Made by a program: the position numbers and the translations under genes. The notes under the pieces were generated by a model. It had not been told where the DNA came from. It worked only from the letters and a program-made list of their open reading frames with translations, and made no database searches. From Sweltsa coloradensis (Eukaryota; Arthropoda; Insecta; Plecoptera; Chloroperlidae), in the NCBI GenBank assembly GCA_024449915.1, contig JAMZAV010000074.1, forward strand, positions 891,001-955,000: DNA of 64,000 bases, given 5' to 3'. The first letter of the stretch is position 1. Each line of letters starts with the position of its first letter. This document shows, in pieces, positions 11,331 to 22,776 of this stretch.

Positions 11331-12359
11331 AGAAAGTTTCGAATACTTATGTACTCGGCACTGCCACAAACTGCATTTGAACGCGGGAATTAGTGCATTA
11401 TACATAATTAGTAAGCCTAGTTTTCTATTTTGGGTATTATCGTACTCAAAATTCTATAAATCATAAGCATTTCAATGGCATTGTTGGTGGGTAATATTGC
11501 ACTTTTACTCAGTCATAATATTTTAAATTCTTAGACTAAGTAAACAGTTATTACTAATTAACATCATTTTTAAAAAGTTAATAAGAATTCAGTAACATAT
11601 CATTAAAATAATAAAACATAACTATTGTTTGTACTTTCCACCAGAACAATTTCACACCAAATACCTGAATAAATACAACATAGTTGACTCTGGGAAGGTT
11701 CCCTATGAAGATTTATTTTACCAGGCTCAGTCATGTACGTTACGACGACGCCGTGCGCCAGTTCAGCCTTTCGAACCTGATTAGCGTAATGCTTTTTGTC
11801 ACAATCAAGAGGCAAGTCACATAGCTACTTCCGCCTCGTCTGTCATGGCCAATTAGTCTAGTTGGGACCAACCAATTAGCAACAGTCTCTTCAATAATTA
11901 CGACAAAAAGAGAGACACCGGAATACTGTATGTTATTAGGAATATTTCATACTAAAGAAATCTTAAAATCTAACGTAGGGTTGAAACTGTCAGTGAGAGA
12001 TACACAACATTTACCAGAGTCAAGTGCCGAAAACTGGGACCGAGTCTTTGAATAACTCCCGGATCATGCCTTCAACCATCCTCACTCCATATACATTTTA
12101 ACTTCAAAGACGACAACTTATTGAATCTGGGCACGTTTCCAGCAAAATTTGTATTAATAACAAATCGTAACACCGTCGCTCAAATCAAACTTGAATTAAT
12201 ATGAACGCAAAGAAACATTGCCTATACCAACTATCTCTTGAAGGTGTTCTTTCTATGTCACGACGGAATCGTTTCTTTTGCTGGAATGAAGCAGAGATTT
12301 TCTTATAATTTATAAAACAATTCCTCGTGGGAAGCCTGACAATTGTGGAGGGATGTCCG

Positions 12360-12470
12360 TGGGCTTTAAGAGGACTCAATCTTTTGCATTCGCATTAACG
12401 ACTGAGGAAAACCTCGGAGAAAAACTTCAGTCAGGAAGGCCGGTCACGACGGGATTTTCCTAATCAGAGT
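12360..12470 (-). repeat. SINE remnant
   Basis: On the minus strand it reads CTTCCTGACTGAAGTTTTTC, then gaggttttcctcagtcg, matching the body of the tRNA-derived SINE at 53822-53990. The GC-richer DNA on both sides (12180-12780) may belong to it but I cannot identify it. Confidence 0.4.
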
Positions 12471-12890
12471 CGCTCGAGCCAACACTGTTGGTCGGAGAAT
12501 TTGTCTTGAGTTCAAATTAGTCTGCGAGTATTTAGGCCTAAGGCGCGGAGCTCGACAGGTAGATATCTCTTGTGCGTGTCCCAGAGTGGACTAAATCCCT
12601 TGCGATAAATCGCTGAGGAGAAATCTCCGTCTGAGAAATTTCCAGGATGTAAAGCGCATTAGTGAGTGATTGAATGCCTAGGCTTCTCAATCCACGAGAC
12701 GCACTGAAACTCGAAACATTTACAGGATACTCATGAATACGAAATACTATTTTAGAACAAAGGGCAGTCATTAAACTATGTTTCATAGTTTAATGCATGG
12801 TTTTAGTGTTTCTACTTTCTGCTATGTCAACCAGATAACCAATGTGGTCGTTTGTTAGCAATTTGTGTTGAACACAAAGTTGTTACAACT

Positions 12891-13707
12891 TTTTGGATGA
12901 GCGTAGCGAGCGAAGCGAAGATTACATTTCACTACTCTGGAGAAAAAAATCCGGAATCTTTTTTTTTCTTTTTTTTGTATTTTTGTGTGTTTGTTAACAC
13001 GATTCCGACTAAACCGATACTCCAATTGCGATGAAATTTTCTGGAGACTTGAAATCTCTGAACTTAGAACTGCACGGTTCGAAAAATCGATCAAAAAATT
13101 ATTTCTCATGAAAATGGCAATTTTACGATTTTTTTCGATTTTCTTGTTTTGTTCTGTTAGTATTTTTGTGTGTTTGTTAATACGATTCCAGCTAATTCCA
13201 ATTTAGCTCCAATTTCGATGAAATTTTCTGGAGGCTTTCAAAATCTTTGGACTTAGAACTGTCACGTTTTTGAGCGCAATCTAAAAATTATTTCTCATTA
13301 AAATCGCAATTTTACGATTTTTTTCGATTTTTTAAAATTGTCTTCGACTTATAACACCTACATGCTTCATTCGATTGTAATGATTTTTTTACAGAATCTT
13401 AATTTTATGAATTAATATATTCGTGTGAAATTTGAGCGTAATCTAAAAATAATTTCTCGTGAAAATCGCAATTTTTCGCTTTTTTTGGTTTAAAAAAAAT
13501 TCTTCGGCTTATAACACCTACATGCTTATCCAATTGTAATGATTTTTTTCACAGAACCTTTAATGATATGAATTAATATATTAATGTGAAATTTGAGCGC
13601 AATCAAAAAATTATTTCTCATGAAAATCGCAATTTAACGTTTTTTTCGTTAAAAAAAATACGCTCATCCAACAACGCGCCTGAAAAAGCGTTTGCGAAGC
13701 TTCCTAG
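12891..13707 (+). mobile_element. Hairpin-ended element with internal tandem repeats (Helitron-like)
   Basis: Starts near TTGGATGAGCGTAGCGAGCG and ends ACGCTCATCCAACAACGCG...GCGTTTGCGAAGCTTCCTAG at 13707, followed by T. TGGATGAGCGT and ACGCTCATCCA form short inverted ends. The interior is three to four diverged ~160-190 bp repeats, each with ttgagcg.aatc and aaaatcgcaatttt. The AACGC/GCGTT hairpin plus CTAG suggests a non-autonomous Helitron. A second full-length copy lies at 62462-63236. Confidence 0.55.
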
Positions 13708-15588
13708 TGATATAAAAATTCTGTTTCCCTCTTTTTCTTTCTTGTTATTTTGGTACAATGTGGCGTTATCACTTAAATAATTTATTCACTAACTCTGTCA
13801 TCATTCCTTATAAGATTAATTATTAATTAGTAAAAGTATTGTACCCTCCAATTATTTTATTCTCTACTTTTTCTCAAAAGTTTTACACTGTAACTACTCC
13901 ACTGCACATTTCGTTAAAAATAATCTTGCTGTATAATGTAAATGCTGCAAAATACTGCCATAAGTGATAGTATTCTATTGTGTGGTATCTGTTCAATTAA
14001 AGGAGAACTCTAGAGACAGTGGGGTGGGGGGTCAATTTGCAAATATCATGTGGGAAAAAAATTGTTAGTTAGTCACTGTTTCTTTATCACGCCTTCACAC
14101 GTCAATAATACAATATTATTCTCCTCGTCGGGCACTACTCGCCACGGGGAGGCCTACTATATAGTAAACAATGATAACGCAAATTTTTATTTAGTTGGAA
14201 ACACTGCAGGTTATTATTATTTAATTTGCGTACGCTAATGTACAAGCTAATCAATGAAAACAATAGTTGGTACATTTTGTATTTTATTTGTTATTAAATT
14301 AGCGTTGATTAATTTTTGATTACGAATCAACGTTGCACTCAAAATCGACGTGACCATATTAAAAACAAAATCATATTTATGGCTGAATGAGTACAGTAAA
14401 ATTAATGTGTATGTGCGTTTTTCAATTAAAATACGGGAACGGTGTTTATATGAAATATTTATATAATAATTACATATTTTGGCATGGATAACAGAATAAA
14501 CTTTATACTTTTGAAACAAATATAATATTGATTTATTTAATCACCCATGGAATTCGCTGCATTAGCGTAGTGATATTTTGGTATTCCTCTAAATTGATTG
14601 AAATTGAATTTGGTGCTCCCGCGAGTTGGCGAAACTTCCAACTCCCCTGGCTTCTAGATCCGGCTGAAAATGGTACGGTGATTTATTAAAAATGTATAAT
14701 TAAATATTAGGAAATGTTTGTTAATGTGTTTACATTGTTCTCGCTACTACAGATTCCATGTAACTCTGCCGCCAGTATAACGTCAATTGCATAAGGAGTT
14801 GGACTGGGCGCGTAACAACACTCATATACTAATCAACTTTAAATTTCCGGCCCCCCGGCAGTGAGAAACATAACCTAAACTATATCGTCTCACCATGGCT
14901 ACCTACATGTATTAAAATATAATAACTGATTAATTTCCAAACCGACAGGACTTTAAATCTTTTATACCACAAGATCCATAATCTTCCGATCTTAATTTAT
15001 AATTATTTCGAAAGAGGTTTATGTGCAAAGAGGTCAAAACACTTCTTAGTCTAAAAGAACTAGCAAGAAAATATTAGAACCCTTTGTCTAGAGTTTTATA
15101 TCTAACGAGGATTCTGTGCTTAGTGGCTTAGATTTTACTCTCCCGAACCATTGTAAATCCAATCGCACATGAAGTAAATAAGTTTTATACAATTTTCAGG
15201 GCATTTTCTATTTCCCCAGACTTCTTGGTAAAACAGATAAAACGGTTATAATAATCCACTATTCACTCTAGCGACCAACCAAGATTATAATATACAATAC
15301 AAAAGTTTTTGTTAGTGTTCTTTATCTTCAACTCCAGCACAATCTACCCGATTTCTATTATCATCTCAACTTTAATAGATACATTTACTACCCGCATCTC
15401 AATAATTAAATTATCTGCTTATTGCGTGAATTATTAGATAAAACATCTACTAGTGGCTAGACTCGCAACTGACATTTCAAACTTGAAGATTTTAAATTGG
15501 TCATTGATCACTTCTCATCTTCTCCTGCCAGTAAAACCAAAGATAGTAATTAATAATCTATGGTAATACCCGGTCCCGTGTGTTTCAG
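13708..15588. other. Intron DNA without recognised features
   Basis: AT-rich sequence leading to the acceptor at 15588. Short open frames on both strands lack any recognisable protein or codon bias. Confidence 0.6.
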
Positions 15589-15764
15589 GTATCCGCATGC
15601 TAGACCAGCCGTACATGACGGACCTGATCGAGGCGAACTCTATGTGTCACGAGCCCAACCTAATCGACATCTACTCGGCGTCCTGGGGACCTACCGACGA
15701 CGGCAAGACAGTGGACGGACCGAGGAACGCAACTATGCGCGCCATCGTACGCGGAGTGAACGAG
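15589..15764 (+). CDS. amon: PC2 exon, catalytic domain (substrate-pocket segment)
   Basis: The exon supplies residues 30 (completed Gly) to 88 counted from the active-site His. It reads IRMLDQPYMTDLIEANSM, then IDIYSASWGPTDDGKTVDGP and ATMRAIVRGVNE. The SASWGPTDDGKTVDGP block is the conserved kexin/PC segment that builds the acidic S1 pocket and Ca site. The acceptor is tgtttcag and the donor gtaaac; the intron before is phase 1 and the one after is phase 0. The continuation GVNE then GRNGLGNIYVW in the next exon matches the known PC2 order. High GC and conserved sequence contrast with the AT-rich introns. Overlapping open frames on both strands here are shadows. Confidence 0.96.
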
Positions 15765-16915
15765 GTAAACATTTCGTGCTCTCATCTTGGATGGAATTTG
15801 ATTCTCTAATGAGATTTCCACCACCCTCTGCTCTCCCCTTCCCCTTCTATCTTGATCGTGCGCGTGTGAAAGCGCTGAATGGAGTCCGTGAGTAATTATT
15901 GGTGTTGCTAGTATCAATAGACTGAAGACAACACGATCTCAAGATTATAGGTCGACCCTGAAGTAAGTAAAACACATCGATGGTCGTTTTGTCACTAAGG
16001 TTTGATTCTCGGTTTGAAATATAATTATATACTTAAATATCACATTGTTTTATTACTAATGGACAATGCAATAGCTCGTTTGTAAATTGTGCTTCGAAAG
16101 TAATCACTTAACTTGCCCACCATTTCTTTTGTATGTCTTCAATTCAGTTGGAAAATTGTTTCTATTATTTAACCTTAACAAATGAGTTGCACATGCAAAC
16201 AATAAAAATTAACATTGTGTGCATACTGTCCGGCTTTATTGTGTATGTACATTACATGACGTGGTTATTATGCAATTACTTATGTTCTTCATGGATTTAC
16301 TAACCCAATACAACTCGAATCTTAATTTTTATTTCAATATGTTAGCTAAACTCGTGTTCTAATAAAATTAAATTGCGTTTTGTAAATAAAACATAAATAC
16401 ATTCATAATTTTCTGCTGTTCACATCTCACTATTGACTTGATGTGTACCTACTATACCGCTTAGCGACCGCATTTTAAAGTCGCGTTGATGGCATGTGAA
16501 ACAATCTATCTACCCAGTAATTCATAACTAGACAAATATTACAAAGGTGAAACAATTTTAGAGTAGGTCTGGTTTAAGATCATGATGTTTTTTGAACTAT
16601 ACACTACTCAAAATAAAACAAAGATTACGATATTTCAAAGGTTAATCAACCTCCTTCATCAAGTTTTTAATGACAGTTGAAACAAGACAACAGAATGGGC
16701 TTTAAAACAAATAAACAATGCCAACTAAACAAATCAAATTACACCAATCCACCAAAGAATCATAATAATAAATGTGGTTGTAGTTGTTGTTGTAACATAA
16801 AAAAAAAAAATTATTAAATTCACAAAACAAACAAGAAGAAGAAACATTATGGCTTAATTAGTTACAAAAACTTTCCAAATTCCAGGAAAATCAATGTTAG
16901 GTGCACTTATCACAT

Positions 16916-17272
16916 AACATTACTAAACCCAAGAACGAATCCCAATCGTCCAAGAATGCTGTTTACTCAATACCGTGTCAATGTGGTGCCGCGTACATTG
17001 GAGAGACAAAGAGACCTCTTCAGGTGAGGTTGAAGGAGCATAAGAACAACGTCACGCAGCATAAAGTATGTTCCTCTAGATTAGCAGAGCATGTTTATGA
17101 AAATCACCATTATGTGGATTGGAACAACTCATCCATTATCCTTCATGAAGCCAATCCACATAAACGTAAACTTAAAGAGGCTGCATTGATGTCTGTTAGT
17201 AATAATGTGATAAGTGCACCTAGCATTGATTTTCCTGGAATTTGGAAAGTTTTTGTAACTAATAAGCCATAA
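16916..17272 (+). pseudogene. Penelope-like GIY-YIG endonuclease, C-terminal fragment
   Basis: The open frame reads SIPCQCGAAYIGETKRPLQV, RLKEHKNNV, LAEHVYENHHYVDW and ends FPGIWKVFV before TAA at 17270. The PCxCG...YIGET...R..EH pattern is the GIY-YIG nuclease domain fused to the reverse transcriptase in Penelope-like elements, where it nicks target DNA. Upstream reverse-transcriptase coding is absent, replaced by the inverted arm at 16915, so this is a 5'-truncated remnant. A second, diverged fragment of the same domain is at 39690-40106. The frame is intact over the domain, which suggests the insertion is fairly young. Confidence 0.8.
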
Positions 17273-17464
17273 TGTTTCTTCTTCTTGTTTGTTTTGTAAA
17301 TTTTATAATCTTTTTTTTTTTTTTTTTAATGTTACAACAACAACTACAACCACATTTATTATTATGATTCTTTGGTGGATTGGTGTAATTTGATTTGTTT
17401 AGTTGGCATTGTTTATTTGTTTTAAAGCTTATTCTGTTGTCTTGTTTCAACTGTCATTAAAAAC

Positions 17465-17504
17465 CTGATGAAGGAGGTTGATTAACCTTTGAAATATCGT
17501 AATC
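17465..17504 (+). ncRNA. Hammerhead ribozyme-like core in Penelope-like 3' region
   Basis: CTGATGA at 17465-17471 is followed by a hairpin (AGGTT, loop GATT, AACCT), then GAAA at 17491-17494 and ATC at 17502-17504. This is the order of hammerhead conserved boxes (CUGAUGA, helix II, GAAA, NUH). Helix III would be only 2-3 bp and helix I is poorly paired next to the core. The inverted copy at 16619-16662 reads TTGATGA, a change in an essential base. Penelope-like elements are known to carry minimal hammerheads; activity here is unproven. Confidence 0.45.
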
Positions 17505-17865
17505 TTTGTTTTATTTTGAGTAGTGTATAGTCCAAAAAACATCATGATCTTAGACAAATATTAACATTGAAGCAAATGGCTATAGTGTACATAAATAGCT
17601 GATTTCCTGATGTTGCTGTGCTCATGCTTGACAAGACGTAACGGAGATGTTTAACTAAGAAATACTAATTAGCCGTTCCAAAGAGAAGTAAATAAGCAAT
17701 TAAGAGAATTTTGGCCTCTAAAGATGTGGAGGGAAATTAAGTAAGGAAGGGGTGTTAAGAGACATGTTTTGAAATGACTACGAGTCAGTGTAAACAAATT
17801 AAAAAAATACTTCAAGGTTTTTTCGTAATGCCAAACGTAAACGTACTACAAAAAATTGCGAGGGA

Positions 17866-17992
17866 ATGTTTAACTTATTTATTTAATTTAATTTTCAACT
17901 ATTTGTTTACTAACCGGCTTTCCTTTTCAGTTAAAAAACTGATTTACAATGGAGGACAACTAAAAATCTAATTACACAAATGCAGACACAAC
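17866..17992 (-). repeat. Retroposon 3' tail fragment with (TAAA) end
   Basis: On the minus strand it reads attgttgtgtctgcat, then tagttgtcctcc and tgtaaatcagttttttaact, matching 28791-28912 on the plus strand. It ends in TAAA/TTTA repeats. It is the 3' end of an unidentified LINE or SINE whose aaatcagtt...aactga hairpin resembles the tail of the SINE at 52812. Confidence 0.45.
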
Positions 17993-18084
17993 AATGAACT
18001 AAAAGTTAGTAAAGTTTGAAATAGTAATGTAACAAATAATTCAAAATGGATATTAAATTAAATTAATTTATGAACCAAATATAA

Positions 18085-18170
18085 AAAGTTAAAAAGAAGA
18101 GAGAAGAAAAAATAAAGGTAAAAAGAAGAGAGAAGAAAAAATAAAGGAAAATAAAATAAAAGAAAAAAAA
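18085..18170. repeat. Purine-rich short tandem repeat
   Basis: Two near-identical ~30-bp units of aaaaagaagagagaagaaa plus ataaagg lie head to tail, followed by further A/G-rich sequence. It is almost pure purine on the plus strand. Confidence 0.6.
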
Positions 18171-19043
18171 TGAATCAAAAGATAACGATTCATAATATTA
18201 TAATAAGTGCCATATATACATGTCATCTTAAATCGCGCTAGTATGATGAGCTGAAAATGAAAGGTTATCTATTAGTTGACTTGCAAGTTGTAATGTGGCA
18301 GATGATGGCAGAGAAAAGAATGCATGTTCCAGTACAGTCTCGTCGTGTTTTAACTTAATTATTTAAAAACATAATATTATGTTAAAATATTAATGGTCAC
18401 GGATTTGTCAAGGTTTTTAAAAATTCGTTCCGAACACTAAAAATTGTCAGTGAATGAAAATTGAAATTAATTTACTTGAAATTCTGAGAAATACCAATTT
18501 TTGTAGAAATTTTAAATTTATGGAAGAAGAAAGGGACACTCGACGACTATCCACAAAGAGATAATATTCTTGTTTCTTTCATCTTCTTGAATAAATGGTA
18601 CTTACCGAATCTTATATAAATTTTACTTAATAGAATCGTAGAAGAGAAGCTTCCGAAAATACTTTCATATGATAACGAATTATTTTTTTCGCATTATTTT
18701 ACATATTTATATTTTCATCGTTTTCTTAACGCTGGCTTGTGGTGCTTTGCTAGAAGTAGTCTCTGAAGCCTAGGCTACGAGAAGGTGAAGACAAGAAACT
18801 AGATTGTGCGTCTACAGAGTCACATGGGAAATTAGGACCAACACATAATATTTATGAAATCTTCATTCGAGTACCAGCTATAGGCATGATCGGTGAACTA
18901 CCACAGTTGACAAGTTTACACGTGGATAAGAATGAGAAAAAGACCTCATCTCCCGATAAATAAGTAAATTGCATTTTAGGACATTTATTATCATGCTCTT
19001 TATAAAAAAATTAATAAATTATAACGAACATGATAACTCGTAA

Positions 19044-19482
19044 TAGCCAGTAGTTTGGCCGAGCTCGTTTAACCGGTTCCCACTCGAACACCGAAGTTAA
19101 GCAGAATCGGGCCGTGGTCATGGGTAGAGTGGGTGACCGCTCTGCCCTGAAACTCAAACTCACGTATACCGCTGGTTAGAGCAGATGGACGGTTCGAAAG
19201 CTAGTGTAACAGCTTCGTTCTCCTCGACGTCTGCTCGGCAGTCCGGGTTAGTGGAGGAACCTACATGACTGTCTAAGTTACACCGTCCTTTCGGATGGGA
19301 CGTTAAGCCGTTGGTCCCCTTGGTACTTTTCGAAAGGAGTAGGCTACGTGCCGGTACCGGGTTTCCCCTCCTCCCTTCTGTTCATACTTCATCCTCATCT
19401 ATCACCACTCATCGTCTCGATTAGCCAAAAGTGCATAAATATGAGACGTTAAGCAATATTCAATCAATCAATCAATCAATCA
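19044..19482 (+). mobile_element. Complete 5S rRNA-derived SINE (SINE3 type)
   Basis: A perfect 11-bp target-site duplication, ataactcgtaa, lies at 19033-19043 and 19483-19493. The head contains ACACCGAAGTTAAGC, then CGGGCC..GGTCA and GTGGGTGACCGC, in 5S rRNA order, which provides the 5S-type internal pol III promoter. A body with tttcggatgggacgttaagc and a tail with accactcatcgtctcg follow, then six CAAT units. The tail is shared with the tRNA-headed SINEs at 30526 and 51613. A truncated, diverged copy is at 29492-29650. It is not a functional 5S gene because the sequence diverges after the 5S-like part. Confidence 0.85.
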
Positions 19483-21766
19483 ATAACTCGTAAGATTGTA
19501 TTTACTTAATCTCATTGTTTATAGTATCTCCTGATAACATCGATAAACTCATTTTCTGGTTTTATATTCTATTGTTTAAACACTATTGTTTCTCAAAGAT
19601 CCTCTCACGTTGTCTTTATCGTGCACTAGACAATCAAGTATACCACCGACCCATCTATAACTTATAAACTGTGAAATTGTCTAATCTATCTGCGTTAGGT
19701 ATCGGAAAGTCAGTTATATAGACGGTGAGCTTCAAGGCAGATTCATTTCAGTTCGTACCTTGCTTCCATCCCCAAGAGGGGTTTACAAAATTGTTTGATT
19801 CCGATAAAAGTTATACCACGACTCCCACTAGTGAATCTAGAGTCTATGGGCTACTAAAATTACTTGCTGTTTACATTTTTCTTCAGAAGTGGTGACAGTA
19901 TTTCAGGTTATTTTCCTAGCGGGGAACACTTTAACGATCCTTATCATCTATCTAAAATACTTTGTAAAAGTAATTTGTTGGCCTACACTTGAAGTAATAA
20001 CAAATATGATATTGAGGGCAGGTTTACAACAGACGACGCTCGGATTGAACATTCTCTTCTCGAGCACACCAGTACCGCGAAGCCTATATAACTCACTCCT
20101 ATGCATTGCAGTACAGCTCTAACCGAAGCCCCTCAATCAATCATGTGTGCCGTATCGTGATCAACTTGTGGAATAATTTCCGGACCTTATATTTTAATTT
20201 AAAAGGGGTACCCAATTTTTTCCCAACCACATCGACTTGTCTCTTCTTCAATAATAACTGCTCACATTGTCTTGACTACTTTTAAACGATGTCATGAAAT
20301 GTCATGTTGCAATCTCTGGTATCCCAGCTTGGCACTTAAGTCTTTTGGCTAAAATATAAAATCATCTTTTTATTGTTGTTCGCAAACATGCACATCATTA
20401 GTGCATAACCTGTCGTCACAATGTATCTTCCAGCTTTCAATTTAACGTCACGTTCTAACCTATATAAGCTTCCCAGTAGACTTCATCAACTATAGACAAA
20501 GATACGAGGTCAGATTCAATCTGTGTGCGGAGTCGAAGGGCAAAGTTAGTTTGCAGACAGTAAGCTACTTTAGTGAAGTCTGGCAGGCGTGGTGACGAGA
20601 ATTAGTCGCAACACAGCTCGACGAGCGAGAAACGTTGCGCTTGGCAACACAAGATCAACTCTGCCGAGGTGTCAAGTAATGTTCTATTCTCTTAAACGAC
20701 ACAATTACACCCCGCTTACCGCTTTGAAACAATCGCAATACTGCATGGAAGTAAATATGTTACTGTCTGCTCTATTTTTCACATCTCTCCTGTGTATCGA
20801 AATGAATCCGAACAAAGTTTAATGACATATTGGAAAAGTTCAATAAGTTGCAGTACCTGACCGACCCCATACTGTAGTGGCTCATTGATTGCTAGTTGAA
20901 GAGAAGCAATTCAACTCTATAGAGGTGGAGTCGATATGTTGGTTTCTGGGTTGTGCAAACTCATTAATAACGAACAAACTGAAGTAAAAGCTTGAAAAGC
21001 TTCGGATTTATAATTGGTTCTGAATAAAAAAAGTAAATGTACTCTCTGCTAGCATGAAAATAACCACATACAGTTTGGTGAACTTTGATCAATATTGTGG
21101 TTTTACTTTCCACCATCTGGTTAAACCACATATTTAAACCTACGTCATATTTATTTGTATGAATACGTTTCACCCTTGCATTTATTAGCACCTATATGTC
21201 CGTGCTTTTCTGTGTAAAATTGATGTTTGTTGTTTTGTAAAAAAAAAAAAACACGTTTATTTACAAAAGGTGGTTACAATAAAACGTCAGTAACTGCAAT
21301 AGTTTGTTGCCAAATCTTTTTGTTGTCACTAGCTTTTTATTCAGGATTTAGTTTCGAATATGTTTGGGCGCGTAGCAAATTAAAACGTTACTCGATTAGA
21401 TTTTGATAACTGACTTGACATATTTTGTACATGATGTTTTTCAATATCGTCAGTGTTTAAAATTGGATGTAGAATTCAGGGGGAGAAAATAATTTTACCA
21501 AACTCCAATGAAGCGGAGTGCTGGTAATATAACGGGACAAATGTTTATAACACTTGACGTTTTCGCAATATTAATTACTTTTTTCTCTAAAATGCTTCCT
21601 TTTAACTTTTAGAATATGTTGATGAACTTAACATTTTCACATTAATTATTGTTTTATTGGCGTATTGTTTTGTTTTACTAGATATATTATTTGTATTATC
21701 AAATTTCGCGATGTTGCAAATTTGTCCGTGTTACTTTTGTGTTCTAAACATTGTATTGATAACTTA

Positions 21767-21830
21767 ATTGGTAGAGCTATGGCGCGTTTAGCCAGAGGTT
21801 CTGGGCTCGATCCCCAGTCGGGGTATACTT
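21767..21830 (+). repeat. tRNA-like fragment
   Basis: Has taattggtagagc (A-box-like) and ctgggctcgatccccag (a T-arm with B-box-like core) at tRNA spacing, ending gtcggggta. The acceptor strands do not pair, and AT-rich non-tRNA sequence follows. Probably a SINE head or tRNA pseudogene. Confidence 0.4.
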
Positions 21831-22737
21831 TTATGACAATTGCTTTCATTCAATAGTTGTATTTCTTAAATAAAGTAGGAAAATTCAAAATAATAAAAAT
21901 AGTAATTTTGATTTAAAAAATGTTTATTATCAAGTGATTCTTGTCAAGATAAGAATATGTAGCATATAAGTGATCATTCTAGTTACAAAACGCGTCTCAT
22001 AGAAATAATTTAATGAAATAAACACTACACATATTTTATTTTATTCCAATTATTTTTCATTTATTTATGTGTTAAAAAGTGTCACAATTACAATTTCAGT
22101 TACAATTGCTCACATTGATTTTTTATAATTTTATTCTCTGTACAATCACTTATTGGTATTACGCAGAAAAGTATTAAATTATCATGTATTATATTATATT
22201 TTTTCGTGCTTTCAGTCATTAACTAGTATTATACGGATTCTAAAACAAATGTCGTGAAAAGGGTGAAACGTATAAGAATAATATTTTAAAATGCCGTCAC
22301 AATATCTATAGAACGCAATAGTTTTGATAGAAAGATTATTCTGTTTTAATGATGGTTAGTTATACAGTTGCTAAGGTCACACTAAAGCTGTTTACAACTT
22401 AAGCTCCATAAAAACTTCATCTTAAAACGACTTGACCTACTTTTATCCTATTTTTTCTTTAAAAAAATATAGTGAGCATTCAGCAGTAATGTGATACGTA
22501 GGTATTCGAACATTGAACGAGCCATTTACTTCCCTACCATAAACCCCGAGTTTACGAGTTCCTGGAATAAACTAACCGCGATATCACTAACACCCTATAA
22601 CTATAACATGCCGAGGGGTTAGTATTCCTAGATAAGGTAATTGGACGGTAATTATGTTTGAGCATAGAGTGGGTGTACTGTTCACAAAACTCGAAGGTAG
22701 GAATCTAATTACGGTACTAAAATGTGGGTATGAAGTG

Positions 22738-22776
22738 GATGTGGTGGTGGGGGTGGGGGCGGGGGCGGGGGCGGGG
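22738..22776 (+). other. G-rich tract, potential G-quadruplex
   Basis: GGTGGTGGGGGTGGGGGCG is followed by two further GGGGGC units: four or more runs of at least four G within 40 nt on the + (sense) strand. This meets the usual G4 pattern in both DNA and pre-mRNA. It lies inside a PC2 intron in otherwise AT-rich DNA. Confidence 0.6.

Larger units (their letters stand above)
7429..15588 (+). other. PC2 intron, 8.2 kb
   Basis: Phase 1 intron between the His exon and the next catalytic exon, with gtaaat at the donor and tgtttcag at the acceptor. It contains an inverted repeat at 9209-9810, a repeat fragment at 11150-11330, a SINE remnant at 12360-12470 and a Helitron-like element at 12891-13707. 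The remainder is AT-rich with no exon-like sequence that I can recognise on either strand. Confidence 0.85.
16542..17550 (+). mobile_element. Penelope-like retroelement insertion, foldback form
   Basis: A perfect 13-bp target-site duplication, tagacaaatatta, flanks the insertion at 16529-16541 and 17551-17563. Inside, a ~33-nt left extension is followed by inverted arms, 16575-16915 and 17205-17552. The arms are the 3' non-coding region plus the last ~20 codons of the endonuclease frame, once reversed and once forward. The centre holds the remaining GIY-YIG coding sequence. Penelope-like elements are known for such partial, terminally repeated or inverted copies. No reverse transcriptase remains. 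Confidence 0.8.

Noticed and set aside
18660..18960. Slightly GC-richer patch considered as an exon
   Set aside because: No open frame with known protein, no splice sites in phase with PC2.
19060..19150. 5S rRNA gene
   Set aside because: Only the internal promoter part is conserved; the sequence then turns into a SINE body with target duplication.
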